Assembly: GCF_022419205.1 (NCBI RefSeq)
Contig: NZ_JAJOZU010000003.1
Location: forward strand, 1-64,000
Direction: 5' to 3'
DNA: 64,000 nucleotides
Source of the DNA: Thermomonas alba
Lineage (GTDB): Bacteria > Pseudomonadota > Gammaproteobacteria > Xanthomonadales > Xanthomonadaceae
The notes beneath the pieces were generated by a model. It did no database searches, was not told the origin of the DNA, and saw nothing but the letters and a program-made list of their open reading frames with translations. Shown here in pieces: positions 54,395-64,000 of this stretch; the first letter of the stretch is position 1; each line of letters opens with the position of its first letter. The translations under genes and the position numbers were made by a program.

Positions 54395-54814
54395 ATGGCC
54401 TACCTGCTGACCAAGACGTTCCATCTGGTGTTCGTGATCGCCTGGATGTCCACGGTGTTCTACCTGCCGCGGATCCTGGTCAATCTGGCCGAGGCCGGCG
54501 ACGCGCCCGCGGTGCGCGAGCGGCTGCTGCTGATGGGGCGGCGGCTGTACCGCTTCGGCCACGTGATGTTCGGCATCGCCTTCGTGCTGGGGCTGGCGCT
54601 GTGGCTGCATTTCCACATCGGCGGCGGCTGGCTGCACGCCAAGCTGGCGCTGGTGGCGCTACTGCTGGCGCATTTCGTGGGCGCCGGGCGCCTGCTCAAG
54701 CGCAGTGCCGCCGGGCACCCGCTGCCTGCGGCCGGCGCCCTGCGTTGGTTCAACGAGGTGCCGGTGGTGCTGCTGGTGATGGTGGTCTATCTGGTGCTGG
54801 CCAAGCCGTTCTAA
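54395..54814 (+). CDS. hemJ: Protoporphyrinogen IX oxidase, HemJ type
   Basis: A 139-aa, four-helix inner-membrane protein of the UPF0093/HemJ family that oxidises protoporphyrinogen in haem synthesis. Conserved features are KTFHLVFVIAWMSTVFYLPR (His), RRLYRFGH, WLHAKLALV and the C-terminal RWFNEVPVVLLVMVVYLVLAKPF-type ending. CopD-like transporters have a similar topology, but the motif set fits HemJ. Confidence 0.85.
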   Translation: MAYLLTKTFHLVFVIAWMSTVFYLPRILVNLAEAGDAPAVRERLLLMGRRLYRFGHVMFGIAFVLGLALWLHFHIGGGWLHAKLALVALLLAHFVGAGRLLKRSAAGHPLPAAGALRWFNEVPVVLLVMVVYLVLAKPF

Positions 54815-54815
54815 G

Positions 54816-54985
54816 GCAACGCTTATCGAGCAGCAACGACGAGCAGCATGGCGCTGGCTCTGTTCGGGTTTCAGACCCCGGTAGCGCACCTCGGCGAAGC
54901 TCCACATCCGCTTCACTACCCCGAGCACGTGCTTGACTCGGCACCGGATACTCGATGTAAATGCGGTGCTGAAATGGGTTTGGGC
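54816..54985 (-). mobile_element. Fragment of an IS5-family transposase gene
   Basis: The minus-strand translation gives SSIRCRVKHVLGVVKRMWSF then AEVRYRGLK, which matches the C-terminal domain of IS5-type transposases (R.EH.F...K...G...VRYRGL). The rest of the gene and the ends are missing. It lies between hemJ and the secreted protein at 55,024 and may have brought that gene in. Confidence 0.7.
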
Positions 54986-55023
54986 GCCAATCTGACATTC
55001 ACAAGGCAGCTTGGAGGTAAGCA

Positions 55024-55644
55024 GTGAATATCGTGAGCAAGCACCTAGTCCGCATTGCGGTGGCGGCAATGCTTGTCAGCTCGGCTGCTCATGCTGCAAG
55101 CCCGAGCAGCGCCAACTCCTACAAATTGGACGTAACGATCAAGAAGGGCGGCGTTGCCGTTGTTAATCCGAAGATCAGCGTCGCTTTCGGGAAGCCCGCT
55201 CAGATCACCATGTCCAAGCAAGGCGTCGGCGACGAGAACTACCGAATCCAGGTGACCGCACAGCCAAGCGAGCCGGCAGGCAATGGCAAGAAGACCGTAC
55301 GACTCGACTTCATTGTCTTGGAACAAATTTCCGGGGCGTGGGTTGTACTGGGTGAGCCGTCCATGGTTGCCTACGACGGCCAGCAGGCGTCTGTCGATGT
55401 GAATGGCCCTGTTGGTGCTTTTAGCGTGTCTGCGACCGCAACTTCAGGATTCGATGACCGTGCGGCATCTCTGAAATCGGATTCGTGCCCGGCGCTTGGT
55501 GCCCCGCTCGCGACGAGCCCCAAGAAGTCTGGCGGCATCATCATGGGGATCCGTCAGGATCCTGACTGCTGCAGCGCAGGTTGCACCGACGGCTCCGGTT
55601 GGATCATGACATGCTGCGGGGCGGTCATGCTGCGGGGCGGTTGA
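55024..55644 (+). CDS. Secreted protein with cysteine-rich C-terminal tail, unknown
   Basis: A 206-aa protein from GTG 55,024 with a TTGGAGG ribosome site. It has a signal peptide (to AAHAA), a beta-rich middle (YKLDVTIKKGGVAVVNPKIS; TVRLDFIVLEQISG) and a tail with seven cysteines in the last ~60 residues, most in DPDCCSAGCTDGSGWIMTCC. The DNA is lower in GC than its neighbours and borders a transposase fragment, suggesting transfer. The tail could be a disulphide or metal-binding module, or a modified peptide segment; I know no characterised relative. Confidence 0.75.
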   Translation: MNIVSKHLVRIAVAAMLVSSAAHAASPSSANSYKLDVTIKKGGVAVVNPKISVAFGKPAQITMSKQGVGDENYRIQVTAQPSEPAGNGKKTVRLDFIVLEQISGAWVVLGEPSMVAYDGQQASVDVNGPVGAFSVSATATSGFDDRAASLKSDSCPALGAPLATSPKKSGGIIMGIRQDPDCCSAGCTDGSGWIMTCCGAVMLRGG

Positions 55645-55707
55645 GTGCTGCGCCTGCGATGTCTGCTGCAGGCCGCGCGGTTCTGGCGGCTGAGCCCAGC
55701 GAAAAGG

Positions 55708-55739
55708 AAAGGCCGACCCTTACAGGTCGGCCTTTTTTT
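55708..55739. terminator. Bidirectional intrinsic terminator
   Basis: AAAGGCCGACC and GGTCGGCCTTT form an 11-bp stem with loop CTTACA, with a T-run on the plus side. It serves the secreted-protein gene (plus) and, by symmetry, the phosphatase gene (minus). The phosphatase stop codon falls inside its loop. Confidence 0.9.
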
Positions 55740-57495
55740 GTGTGATTTTTGAACGTTGATTGGACAATCCGGAAAGGGATGCTTTCGGGTCGGGCAGGAT
55801 CACCGGAACTCCGTTGCCATCGCACAGTTGCTGCGCGCAAGCCGCCGCGCGCAGGCGCGGGGTGGCCTGCAGCAGGACGTGGTAGATCGCGTTCTCCTCC
55901 AGCGAGCCGCGCACCGCGGCGCTGCCGGGGCCGCGCGCCCACACGCCGACATCGTCGCCGCCGTGGGTCTCGGCCTTGGTCGGCACCAGCGCCTCCTGCA
56001 TGTAGTCGGGATCTTCGGTGTTCACCTGGGTGAGATCGGGACGGCCGTTGTGGATCGGGCGCACGTCTTCCAGCAGGTGTTCGTAGCGCTTGGGCCCTTC
56101 CGGCTGGCGCGAGCTGGCGCCGGTGTAGCCGGGGCCGTTGGCGTAGCTCAGTGTGGTATAGGGCAGACCGCTGGCGTCGCGCGCCAGCTGATTGGGGTCG
56201 CTGTCCTCGCCGCTGCCGCCCTTGACCTTGCCCAGGATCGGATTGCCGCGCGCCGGGTAGCCGGCGAAGCTCAGGGTGTGCGAGTGATCGGCGGTCACCA
56301 GGATCAGGGTGTCCTGCGGCGAGGTCATCTCGCTGGCGACGCGCACCGCGTCGGAGAAGGCGATGGTCTCGTCCAGTGCGCGGAAGGCGTTGCCGGCGTG
56401 GTGCGCGTGGTCGATACGGCCGCCTTCCACCAGCAGCACATAGCCGTCGGGATTGCGCGCCAGACGGGTGATCGCGGCGCGGGTCATCTCCGCCAGCGAG
56501 GGTTCGCCGGCGGGGTCCTGCGCGCGGTCGTGCTCGAAGTGCATGTGGTCCGGCTCGAACAGGCCCAGCAGCGGCTTGTCGACGGGCGCGGCGCGCAGCT
56601 GCGCCGCGTTCCAGACGTAGGCGCCGCCCGGATGGCGCTGCTGCCACTCGGCGATCAGGTCGCGCCCGTCCAGGCGCGCGCCGACCTTGTCGTCGTATTC
56701 CGGATCGCGCTGGGTGGCCGGCATCAGGTTGCTGCGGCCGCCGCCCATCAGCACGTCGGGGCCGTGGCCGTAGGGGGATTCGATCATCTGGCGGGCGATG
56801 TCGAGGCAGCCCGCGGCTCGTGCCTCCGGCGGGAGGTCGGCATCGCTCTCCCAGTTGCGATCGGCGCTGTGGCTGAAGGTGGCGGCCGGGGTGGCGTGGG
56901 TGACACGGGTGGTGGTGACCACGCCGGTGGCCATGCCGGTGGAGGCGGCCAGCTCCCACAGGGTCAGCAGCGGGGTGGCCAGCGCCGCCTTGCAGTCGCC
57001 GCGCGGCGCGCTCTGGCCGATGCTGAGCACGCCGATGCGGGTCTTGGCGCCGGTGGCGATCGCGCTCATGGTGCCGGCCGAGTCCGGGGTCTGCGAGTTG
57101 GTGTTGTAGGTCTTGCTCAGCGCGGTGTTCGGGAAGGTTTCCCAGGCCAGGCGGTTCTCCTCGCCGGACATGCCCTTGCGCTGTCCTTCCAGGATGCGCG
57201 CGGCGGCCACGGTGGCCAGGCTCATGCCGTCGCCGAGGAATACGATCACGTTCTTGGCACGGCCGTTCATGGCCCCGCGCTCCGCGGCCTGGGCGGCGCC
57301 GTCGCGGTACCACCATTGCGGGGTTTCACTCTGCGGGCGCTGGATGGTGGGCACGTCCACGTGCAGCGCGGCGGCCTGGGTGCCGGCCGGGGCGGCGGCG
57401 TGCGGGAGCGGGCTGGTGCTGGCGCAGGCGGCCAGCAGCAGGCTGCCGGCCAACGGCAGCAGACGGAGTCGGGCAGGGGTATGCGGAATCTTCAT
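55720..57495 (-). CDS. Alkaline phosphatase, lipoprotein
   Basis: A 591-aa PhoA-family phosphomonoesterase. A lipoprotein signal (LPLAGSLLLAAC) anchors it in the envelope. The metal/nucleophile site is VIVFLGDGMSLAT with the serine later in TPDSAGTMSAIATG; TADHSHTLSF and EGGRIDHAHHAGN provide zinc ligands. It is longer than E. coli PhoA. Divergent from the symporter gene. No Pho box was identified. Confidence 0.92.
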   Translation of the reverse strand: MKIPHTPARLRLLPLAGSLLLAACASTSPLPHAAAPAGTQAAALHVDVPTIQRPQSETPQWWYRDGAAQAAERGAMNGRAKNVIVFLGDGMSLATVAAARILEGQRKGMSGEENRLAWETFPNTALSKTYNTNSQTPDSAGTMSAIATGAKTRIGVLSIGQSAPRGDCKAALATPLLTLWELAASTGMATGVVTTTRVTHATPAATFSHSADRNWESDADLPPEARAAGCLDIARQMIESPYGHGPDVLMGGGRSNLMPATQRDPEYDDKVGARLDGRDLIAEWQQRHPGGAYVWNAAQLRAAPVDKPLLGLFEPDHMHFEHDRAQDPAGEPSLAEMTRAAITRLARNPDGYVLLVEGGRIDHAHHAGNAFRALDETIAFSDAVRVASEMTSPQDTLILVTADHSHTLSFAGYPARGNPILGKVKGGSGEDSDPNQLARDASGLPYTTLSYANGPGYTGASSRQPEGPKRYEHLLEDVRPIHNGRPDLTQVNTEDPDYMQEALVPTKAETHGGDDVGVWARGPGSAAVRGSLEENAIYHVLLQATPRLRAAACAQQLCDGNGVPVILPDPKASLSGLSNQRSKITQKKADL

Positions 57496-57597
57496 GCCGG
57501 CATTATCGCTGGTCGTGGTGTCAGCGGGATTGCAGGGCCGGTCGCGCACTGACGCGCGGCCGGCCGGTCGGGTATTGTGCAGGCCGATCAAGTCCGG

Positions 57598-58944
57598 ATG
57601 GCCCGCATGTTCGACTGGTGGTTCCGCATCAAGTTCTGGAAGCGCGTGTTGCTCGGCTTCGTGCTGGGCGCACTGGCCGGGTGGGCGTTTGGCAAGGATG
57701 CCGAGACCTGGTTCGGCCCGATCGGCGATCTCTACGTCACCCTGATTTCGATGATCGCGGTGCCGCTGGTGTTCTTCGCGGTGATCGACGCGGTGGCCTC
57801 GCTCAGCGGCAAGGCGTCGATCGCGGCGCTGGCCGGGCGCACCTTCCTGTGGTTTGCGATCACCGCGGTGCTGGCGGTCGGAGTGGGGCTGGCGTTTGGT
57901 TGGATCATCCAGCCGGGAACCGGGGTGGGGCCGCTGAAAGTCGCCTCCGACTATTCGCCCAAGCAGGTGCCCGGCGCGCTGGATATGCTGCTGAACCTGG
58001 TGCCGGCCAACCCGTTTCAGGCCTTGGGCGGGGCCGCCACTGCCAAGCTGGCCGACGGCACCAAGGTGCTGGTGCCGCGCAGCGGAACCGTGCTGCAGGT
58101 GATCTTCTTCGCCGGCCTGGTCGGCTTTGCGATGGTGAAGCTGGGCGAGCGGGTGGCCGGCGTGCGCAAGCTGGTGGGCGAGGCCAGCGAGGTGATGATC
58201 CAGGTCACCCGCTACGTGCTGGAGTTCACGCCGCTGGGTACCTTCGGGCTGATCGCCGCGCTGGTGGGTGGCTACGGCTTCGGGCAGCTGCGTCCGCTGC
58301 TGAACTTCGTGCTGGCGCTGTACGCGGCCTGCGCCTTTCACATCGTGGTGGTGTACAGCGGATTGCTGCTGGCGCACGGCCTGAACCCGCTGAAGTTCTT
58401 CCGCGGCGCGGCGCCGGCGATGGAGGTGGCATTCGTGGCCTCCAGCAGCTTCGCGGCGCTGCCGGCCTCACTGCGTAGCGCCACCCACAATCTCGGGGTG
58501 GATCGCGATTACGCGGCGTTCGCGGTGCCGTTGGGCGCCACCATCAAGATGGACGGCTGCGGCGCGATCTATCCGGCGCTGGCGGCGGTGTTCATCTCGC
58601 AGTACGCCGGGATCGAACTGTCGCTGACGCAGTACCTGATCATCGCCCTCGCATCGGTGCTGGGCAGCTTCGGCACGGCCGGCGTGCCGGGCACGGCGGT
58701 GATCATGGCCACCGTGGTGCTGTCGGCCGCGGGATTGCCGCTGGAGGTGATCGGCTACCTGTACGCAATCGACCGCGTGCTCGACATGATGCGCACCATG
58801 ACCAACGTCACCGGCCAGGTGCTGGTGCCGGTGCTGGTGGCGCGGGAGACCGGGCGCCTGGATCGCGCGGTCTTCGATGCCGCCCCGAGCAACCTGGGGC
58901 TGGCCGAGGGCGATCGGGCCGAGCCCGATGCCAAGCGCGGCTGA
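57598..58944 (+). CDS. Dicarboxylate/amino acid:cation symporter (DAACS family)
   Basis: A 448-aa inner-membrane transporter related to GltP/DctA. The family re-entrant loops are visible: SSSFAALPASLRSAT (HP1) and FGTAGVPGTAVIMA (HP2), with MDGCGAIYPALAAVF in between. Substrate may be glutamate/aspartate or C4-dicarboxylates. ATG at 57,598 is used; 57,607, which has a weak CGGATGG before it, is equally possible. Confidence 0.93.
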   Translation: MARMFDWWFRIKFWKRVLLGFVLGALAGWAFGKDAETWFGPIGDLYVTLISMIAVPLVFFAVIDAVASLSGKASIAALAGRTFLWFAITAVLAVGVGLAFGWIIQPGTGVGPLKVASDYSPKQVPGALDMLLNLVPANPFQALGGAATAKLADGTKVLVPRSGTVLQVIFFAGLVGFAMVKLGERVAGVRKLVGEASEVMIQVTRYVLEFTPLGTFGLIAALVGGYGFGQLRPLLNFVLALYAACAFHIVVVYSGLLLAHGLNPLKFFRGAAPAMEVAFVASSSFAALPASLRSATHNLGVDRDYAAFAVPLGATIKMDGCGAIYPALAAVFISQYAGIELSLTQYLIIALASVLGSFGTAGVPGTAVIMATVVLSAAGLPLEVIGYLYAIDRVLDMMRTMTNVTGQVLVPVLVARETGRLDRAVFDAAPSNLGLAEGDRAEPDAKRG

Positions 58945-58988
58945 GCACCATCAAGCAGGCGCCGGCGGCTGCCGTTATCCTTGGCAGA

Positions 58989-59750
58989 ATGAACGACCTG
59001 CCCGACCTTCCCGCTGCGGACGTGGCCGACCTGGAAGGCTATTACGACAAGTTCTACATCCACGATGCGGGCGAGATCCGCCACCACCTGCAGCGCTTGG
59101 CGGGCGAGCGCGGCATGCTCAGCGTGCGCGCCAGCCATGCCGATGCGGCGCTTCCCACGCTGCTGCTCAAGGTCGATTCCCACGGGATGTTGATCGACGT
59201 GCCCGCCAGCCGCTCGGTGCAGGACGCCTGGCTGGAGGCGCCGCTGTTGCGCTTCGAGGGCAGCATCGACCGCGCTGCCGCCCGCTTCACGTGCGGGCCG
59301 GCGCAGCTGGAAACGTTCGAAGATCGGCCGGCGATGCGGCTACCGTTGCCGGAGCGCATGCTGTATCTGCAGCGACGGGAGTTCATGCGTCGCGAACCGC
59401 CGGTCGGCACCCTGGTTTGCCACCTGCGGTTGGAGGAAGGGCAGCGCGAGGTCGAGGCCACCATTCGCGACATCGGTGGCGGCGGGCTGGCGATCGTGAC
59501 CGCGCGCGCGCAGCTGCATCTGCAGGTGGGTGACCTGCTGCGCGACTGCCGGATCGACCTGCCGGAGCTGGGCGAGGTGGAAGTCAGTCTGCAGGTGCGG
59601 CACGTGCTTACCCGTAGCCATCTGGGGCCAGATATCACCCAGGCCGGATGTGAGTTCGTCAATCTCACCCCGGGTGCGCAGCGCAAGCTGTTCCGCTATC
59701 TGCTCCAGCTCGACCGCGACCTGCTGGCACGCCGGCGGCGGATGGAGTAG
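58989..59750 (+). CDS. YcgR-like PilZ-domain c-di-GMP receptor
   Basis: A 253-aa protein with an N-terminal YcgR domain (about 10-125) and a C-terminal PilZ domain. The c-di-GMP motif is LQRREFMRREPP (RxxxR) followed by RDIGGGGLAI, where GGGG replaces the usual SxxG. YcgR slows flagellar rotation when c-di-GMP is high. A GGDEF cyclase is encoded at 37,068 and a flagellar-rod-like protein at 61,297. Confidence 0.88.
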   Translation: MNDLPDLPAADVADLEGYYDKFYIHDAGEIRHHLQRLAGERGMLSVRASHADAALPTLLLKVDSHGMLIDVPASRSVQDAWLEAPLLRFEGSIDRAAARFTCGPAQLETFEDRPAMRLPLPERMLYLQRREFMRREPPVGTLVCHLRLEEGQREVEATIRDIGGGGLAIVTARAQLHLQVGDLLRDCRIDLPELGEVEVSLQVRHVLTRSHLGPDITQAGCEFVNLTPGAQRKLFRYLLQLDRDLLARRRRME

Positions 59751-61229
<1,479 letters not shown>

Positions 61230-61296
61230 GCGCGACGCAACGAGACGCCGCCGACCCGCGCGAGCGAGTCGGCCGTTTGCGTTTCAGTCCCGGGCG

Positions 61297-61617
61297 TCAG
61301 GCGAACGCGTCGAACAGGGTGCCCAGCGCATCCTCACGGGCGCGGAAAGCGGCGGTATTGGCGGCGAAGGCGAGCGCGGCTTGTCGTGCCTCCACCGCGT
61401 CGGACAGCATCGCCGCATCGCTGTCATTGGGCAGGCCGCCAGTGGAGGCGATGCGCGCCTGCACGCCGCCGTCCGGGGAGGCCGTCTGGACCACGTCGCG
61501 GCGTTGGAACCCGTCGGTCTGCCGGTTGGCGGTATTGCTGGCCGCGGCCGAGAGCCGCAGCGCGGCGGCCTGCATGCCGGATAGGGAACTGTTGGAGGAG
61601 ACGCCGGTAAGGGCCAT
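61297..61617 (-). CDS. Flagellar basal-body-rod-like small protein
   Basis: A 106-aa protein from ATG 61,617. Residues 12-34 (MQAAALRLSAAASNTANRQT then DGF) match the flagellar rod/hook N-terminal motif (LRLSAAANNIANANTDGF). The C-terminal helix (AVEARQAALAFAANTAAFRA) resembles the matching C-terminal coiled segment. It is the size of a minimal rod protein but isolated from any flagellar cluster. Confidence 0.72.
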   Translation of the reverse strand: MALTGVSSNSSLSGMQAAALRLSAAASNTANRQTDGFQRRDVVQTASPDGGVQARIASTGGLPNDSDAAMLSDAVEARQAALAFAANTAAFRAREDALGTLFDAFA

Positions 61618-61749
61618 GGCGGGCCACCTCGCTGCATAGAACACGCGGCAACTCTACGCTTCCATAGAGCGGGAAAAGGAGACCTTTGTCTGGTTTCGAC
61701 GATGGCGGACCGCATGCCGATGGGCAGCAGGACGCGCTATCCTGCTGCA

Positions 61750-62406
61750 ATGCAGCAGACCGCGCGCGTCCGTCCTGACCCTCGTGTCCATCCCGCCGAG
61801 GAGCTCGCCAATGCGCTGACCCACGGCGTAGGCGCGGCCGCGGCGCTGGCCGGCGGCGCGGTGCTGGTCACCTTGGTGGCGATCCACGGCGACGGCTGGC
61901 AGCTGGCCGGGGCCATTGTCTTCGGCGTGGCGCTGCTGCTGCTCTACACCGCGTCCACCCTGTACCACGCGATCTCGCATCCGGTCGCCAAGGGGCGGCT
62001 GAAGGTGTTCGACCATTGCGCGATCTACCTGCTGATCGCGGGCACCTACACCCCGTTCACCTTGGTCGGCCTGCGCGGCGCGGTGGGCTGGTGGCTGTTC
62101 GGCGCGATCTGGGTACTGGCGCTGGCGGGCGTGGTGTTCAAGCTGTTCTACACCGGGCGCTTCCGCCGCCTCTCGACCCTGATCTACCTCGCGATGGGCT
62201 GGCTGGTGGTGGTCGCGGCCGGGCCGCTGCTGCGCGCGCTGGATGCGGCCACGCTGGGCTGGCTGCTGGCCGGCGGGGTGGCCTACACGCTCGGCACCCT
62301 GTTCTACCTGCGACCGCGGATGCGCTGGTCGCATGCGATCTGGCACGGGTTCGTGATCGCCGGCAGCGTCTGTCATTACATTTCCGTAATGCATCATCTG
62401 CTGTAA
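61750..62406 (+). CDS. Hemolysin III (PAQR) family membrane protein
   Basis: A 218-aa protein with seven membrane helices and the family's metal-binding pattern: TASTLYHAISH, then KVFDHCAIYLLIAGTYTPF, then SHAIWHGFVIAGSVCHY. Start at 61,750 fits the family; the frame opens at 61,702. Bacterial members affect membrane fluidity; haemolytic activity is not implied. Confidence 0.92.
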   Translation: MQQTARVRPDPRVHPAEELANALTHGVGAAAALAGGAVLVTLVAIHGDGWQLAGAIVFGVALLLLYTASTLYHAISHPVAKGRLKVFDHCAIYLLIAGTYTPFTLVGLRGAVGWWLFGAIWVLALAGVVFKLFYTGRFRRLSTLIYLAMGWLVVVAAGPLLRALDAATLGWLLAGGVAYTLGTLFYLRPRMRWSHAIWHGFVIAGSVCHYISVMHHLL

Positions 62407-62493
62407 ACACGCTGGCGGCATGACTTCCGGGGGTGGGCCAGGCTCCGGGGCGGCGGGAAGATCGCCCGTCTCCCACGTTCCCCCGAGGTTTGC

Positions 62494-64000
62494 ATGCGCC
62501 GCCTTCTGACCACCGCCATCGCCCTGGCCTTGGCCACCTCCGCCACCGCCGCGCTGGCGCGTCCGGCCGCGCCAGCGCCCGCCGCTGCGCAGGTGGATGC
62601 CACCACCCAACTGCCGCGCGACGTGCGCCCGACCCATTACGACGTCGAGATCGTGCCGCATGCCGAGCGCCTGGCGTTCGACGGCAAGGTGCGGATCAAC
62701 CTCGACGTGCTCAAGCCCACCCGCAGCATCACCCTGAACGCGGTGGACATGGCCTTCTCCCGCGTCCGCCTGGGCCGCGCGCAGGGCCAGGACCTGGCGC
62801 CCAAGGTGGCGATCGATGCGGCGGCGCAGACCGCCACCTTCACCTTCGACCGCGAGCTCGCGCCCGGCCGCTACCTGCTGTCGATCGACTACAGCGGCAA
62901 GATCGGCACCCAGGCCAACGGTCTGTTCGCGCTCGACTACCCGACCGCTTCCGGCAACAAGCGCGCGCTCTACACCCAGTTCGAGAACTCCGACGCGCGC
63001 CGCTTCATCCCGTCCTGGGACGAGCCCAGCCTGAAGGCCACCTTCCACCTGGCGGTGACCGCGCCGGCGGGGCAGATGGTCGTGAGCAACATGCCGGCGG
63101 CCAGCACCCACGACCTCGGCGATGGCCGCCGCCTGACCGTGTTCGCGCCGACCCCGAAGATGTCCACCTACCTGCTGTTCCTGGCGGTGGGCGATTTCGA
63201 CCGCACCACGCTGTCCGACAACGGCGTGGAGATCGGCGTGATCGCCCAGAAGGGCAAAGTGGAGCAGGCCCGCTTCGCGCTGGAGGCCAGCCGCGACGTG
63301 CTGCGCGAATTCAACGACTATTTCGGCGTGGCCTATCCGCTGCCCAAGCTCGACAACATCGCCGCGCCGGGCCGCAGCCAGTTCTTCAGCGCGATGGAGA
63401 ACTGGGGCGCGATCTTCACCTTCGAGTCCTCGCTGCTGTTCGACCCCGCCACCTCCAACCTGTCCGACAAGCAGCGCATCTTCACCACCGCCGCGCACGA
63501 GATCGCCCACCAGTGGTTCGGCGACCTGGTGACGATGGCGTGGTGGGACGACCTGTGGCTGAACGAGGGCTTCGCCACCTGGATGGAAGGCCGCACCACC
63601 CGCAAGCTGCACCCGGAATGGGATGTGGACAATGTCGATGCCGCCTTCACCAGCCGTGGCCCGATGGGGCAGGATGGCTATGCCACCACCCATCCGATCG
63701 TGCAGCACATCGCCACCGTGGAACAGGCCAGCCAGGCGTTCGATGGCATTACCTATGGCAAAGGTGCGGCCGTGATCAGCATGCTGGAGGACTATGTGGG
63801 CGAAGCGGCCTGGCGTGACGGCGTGCGCCGCTACATCGCCAAGCACGCGTACGGCAACGCGGTGACCGACGATCTGTGGAAGGAAATGGAGATCGCGGCG
63901 CCGGGCCGGCAGTTCACCCAGGTGGCGCATGATTTCACCCTGCAGCCGGGCGTACCGCTGATCAAGGCCAGCGCGCGCTGCGACGGCGGCAACACCGTGC
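62494..64000 (+). CDS. M1-family aminopeptidase, 3' end outside window
   Basis: The visible 502 codons give a signal peptide (LTTAIALALATSATAALA), the M1 N-terminal beta domain, SAMENWG (the GAMEN exopeptidase motif) and the zinc site HEIAHQWFGDLVTMAWWDD followed by LWLNEGFATW. The frame is open to the last base. It is close to the ERAP/PepN branch and differs from the M1-like protein at 44,280, which lacks GAMEN. Confidence 0.95.
   Translation, partial: MRRLLTTAIALALATSATAALARPAAPAPAAAQVDATTQLPRDVRPTHYDVEIVPHAERLAFDGKVRINLDVLKPTRSITLNAVDMAFSRVRLGRAQGQDLAPKVAIDAAAQTATFTFDRELAPGRYLLSIDYSGKIGTQANGLFALDYPTASGNKRALYTQFENSDARRFIPSWDEPSLKATFHLAVTAPAGQMVVSNMPAASTHDLGDGRRLTVFAPTPKMSTYLLFLAVGDFDRTTLSDNGVEIGVIAQKGKVEQARFALEASRDVLREFNDYFGVAYPLPKLDNIAAPGRSQFFSAMENWGAIFTFESSLLFDPATSNLSDKQRIFTTAAHEIAHQWFGDLVTMAWWDDLWLNEGFATWMEGRTTRKLHPEWDVDNVDAAFTSRGPMGQDGYATTHPIVQHIATVEQASQAFDGITYGKGAAVISMLEDYVGEAAWRDGVRRYIAKHAYGNAVTDDLWKEMEIAAPGRQFTQVAHDFTLQPGVPLIKASARCDGGNTV

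Noticed and set aside
61750-62406. True haemolysin
   Set aside because: The hemolysin III name is historical; the sequence is a seven-helix PAQR protein with a metal site.

Overview
The window is high-GC gammaproteobacterial DNA of xanthomonad type (Xanthomonadaceae/Lysobacteraceae). This rests on the order trpF-trpB-DUF3144-trpA-accD, fimV beside truA, the tpiA-secG-tRNA-Leu block, several TonB-dependent receptors and a TPR-sulfotransferase. No species is claimed.

Region 1 (1-17,000) is an accessory island with visibly lower GC than the rest. It opens with a phage GH24 lysozyme and closes with a decayed IS3-family transposase end and a cluster of five consecutive hairpins just before aroC. 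Between them lies one long minus-strand run, 15,087 down to 803, of eight tightly packed genes: hsdM (with an N-terminal HTH), hsdS, a NYN-domain gene, hsdR, a half-size HELLH metallopeptidase-like gene, a 1,259-aa protein with a PD-(D/E)XK-like N-terminus, a SIR2-APAZ gene and a short PIWI-only Argonaute gene. Six of the seven junctions are ATGA overlaps or gaps of 20 bp or less with a clear RBS, so the run looks like one operon joining a type I restriction-modification system to a SPARSA (short Argonaute / SIR2-APAZ) abortive-infection module. A 169-aa cysteine-bearing protein diverges from the hsdM promoter.

Region 2 (17,100-31,200) is core metabolism on the plus strand: aroC, asd, fimV, truA, trpF, trpB, a DUF3144 gene, trpA, accD, glmM, two 2OG-Fe(II) oxygenase-fold proteins, tpiA, secG and tRNA-Leu(GAG).

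Region 3 (31,261-37,035) holds a thiamine-uptake unit: a TPP riboswitch, a TonB-dependent receptor and a PnuC/PnuT-type transporter. Next comes an APH-fold kinase gene, then a scar where an IS110-family element sits in the 5' part of a penicillin-acylase gene, whose remainder is fused by deletion to the tail of a cyclopropane-fatty-acid-synthase-like gene. The IS110 ends and CT core can be placed to the base, and its 5' non-coding end is a candidate bridge-RNA gene.

Region 4 (37,068-64,000) is mixed: a REC-REC-GGDEF cyclase, a SET-domain protein, an EF-G paralogue, a response regulator, two M1 aminopeptidases, a TPR-sulfotransferase next to a second TonB receptor, a cyclophilin overlapping a PHB depolymerase, HemJ, an alkaline phosphatase, a dicarboxylate symporter, a YcgR-like PilZ protein, purA, a flagellar-rod-like protein and a hemolysin-III protein. 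A secreted protein with a cysteine-rich tail (55,024) sits beside an IS5-family transposase scrap. The last gene runs off the window.
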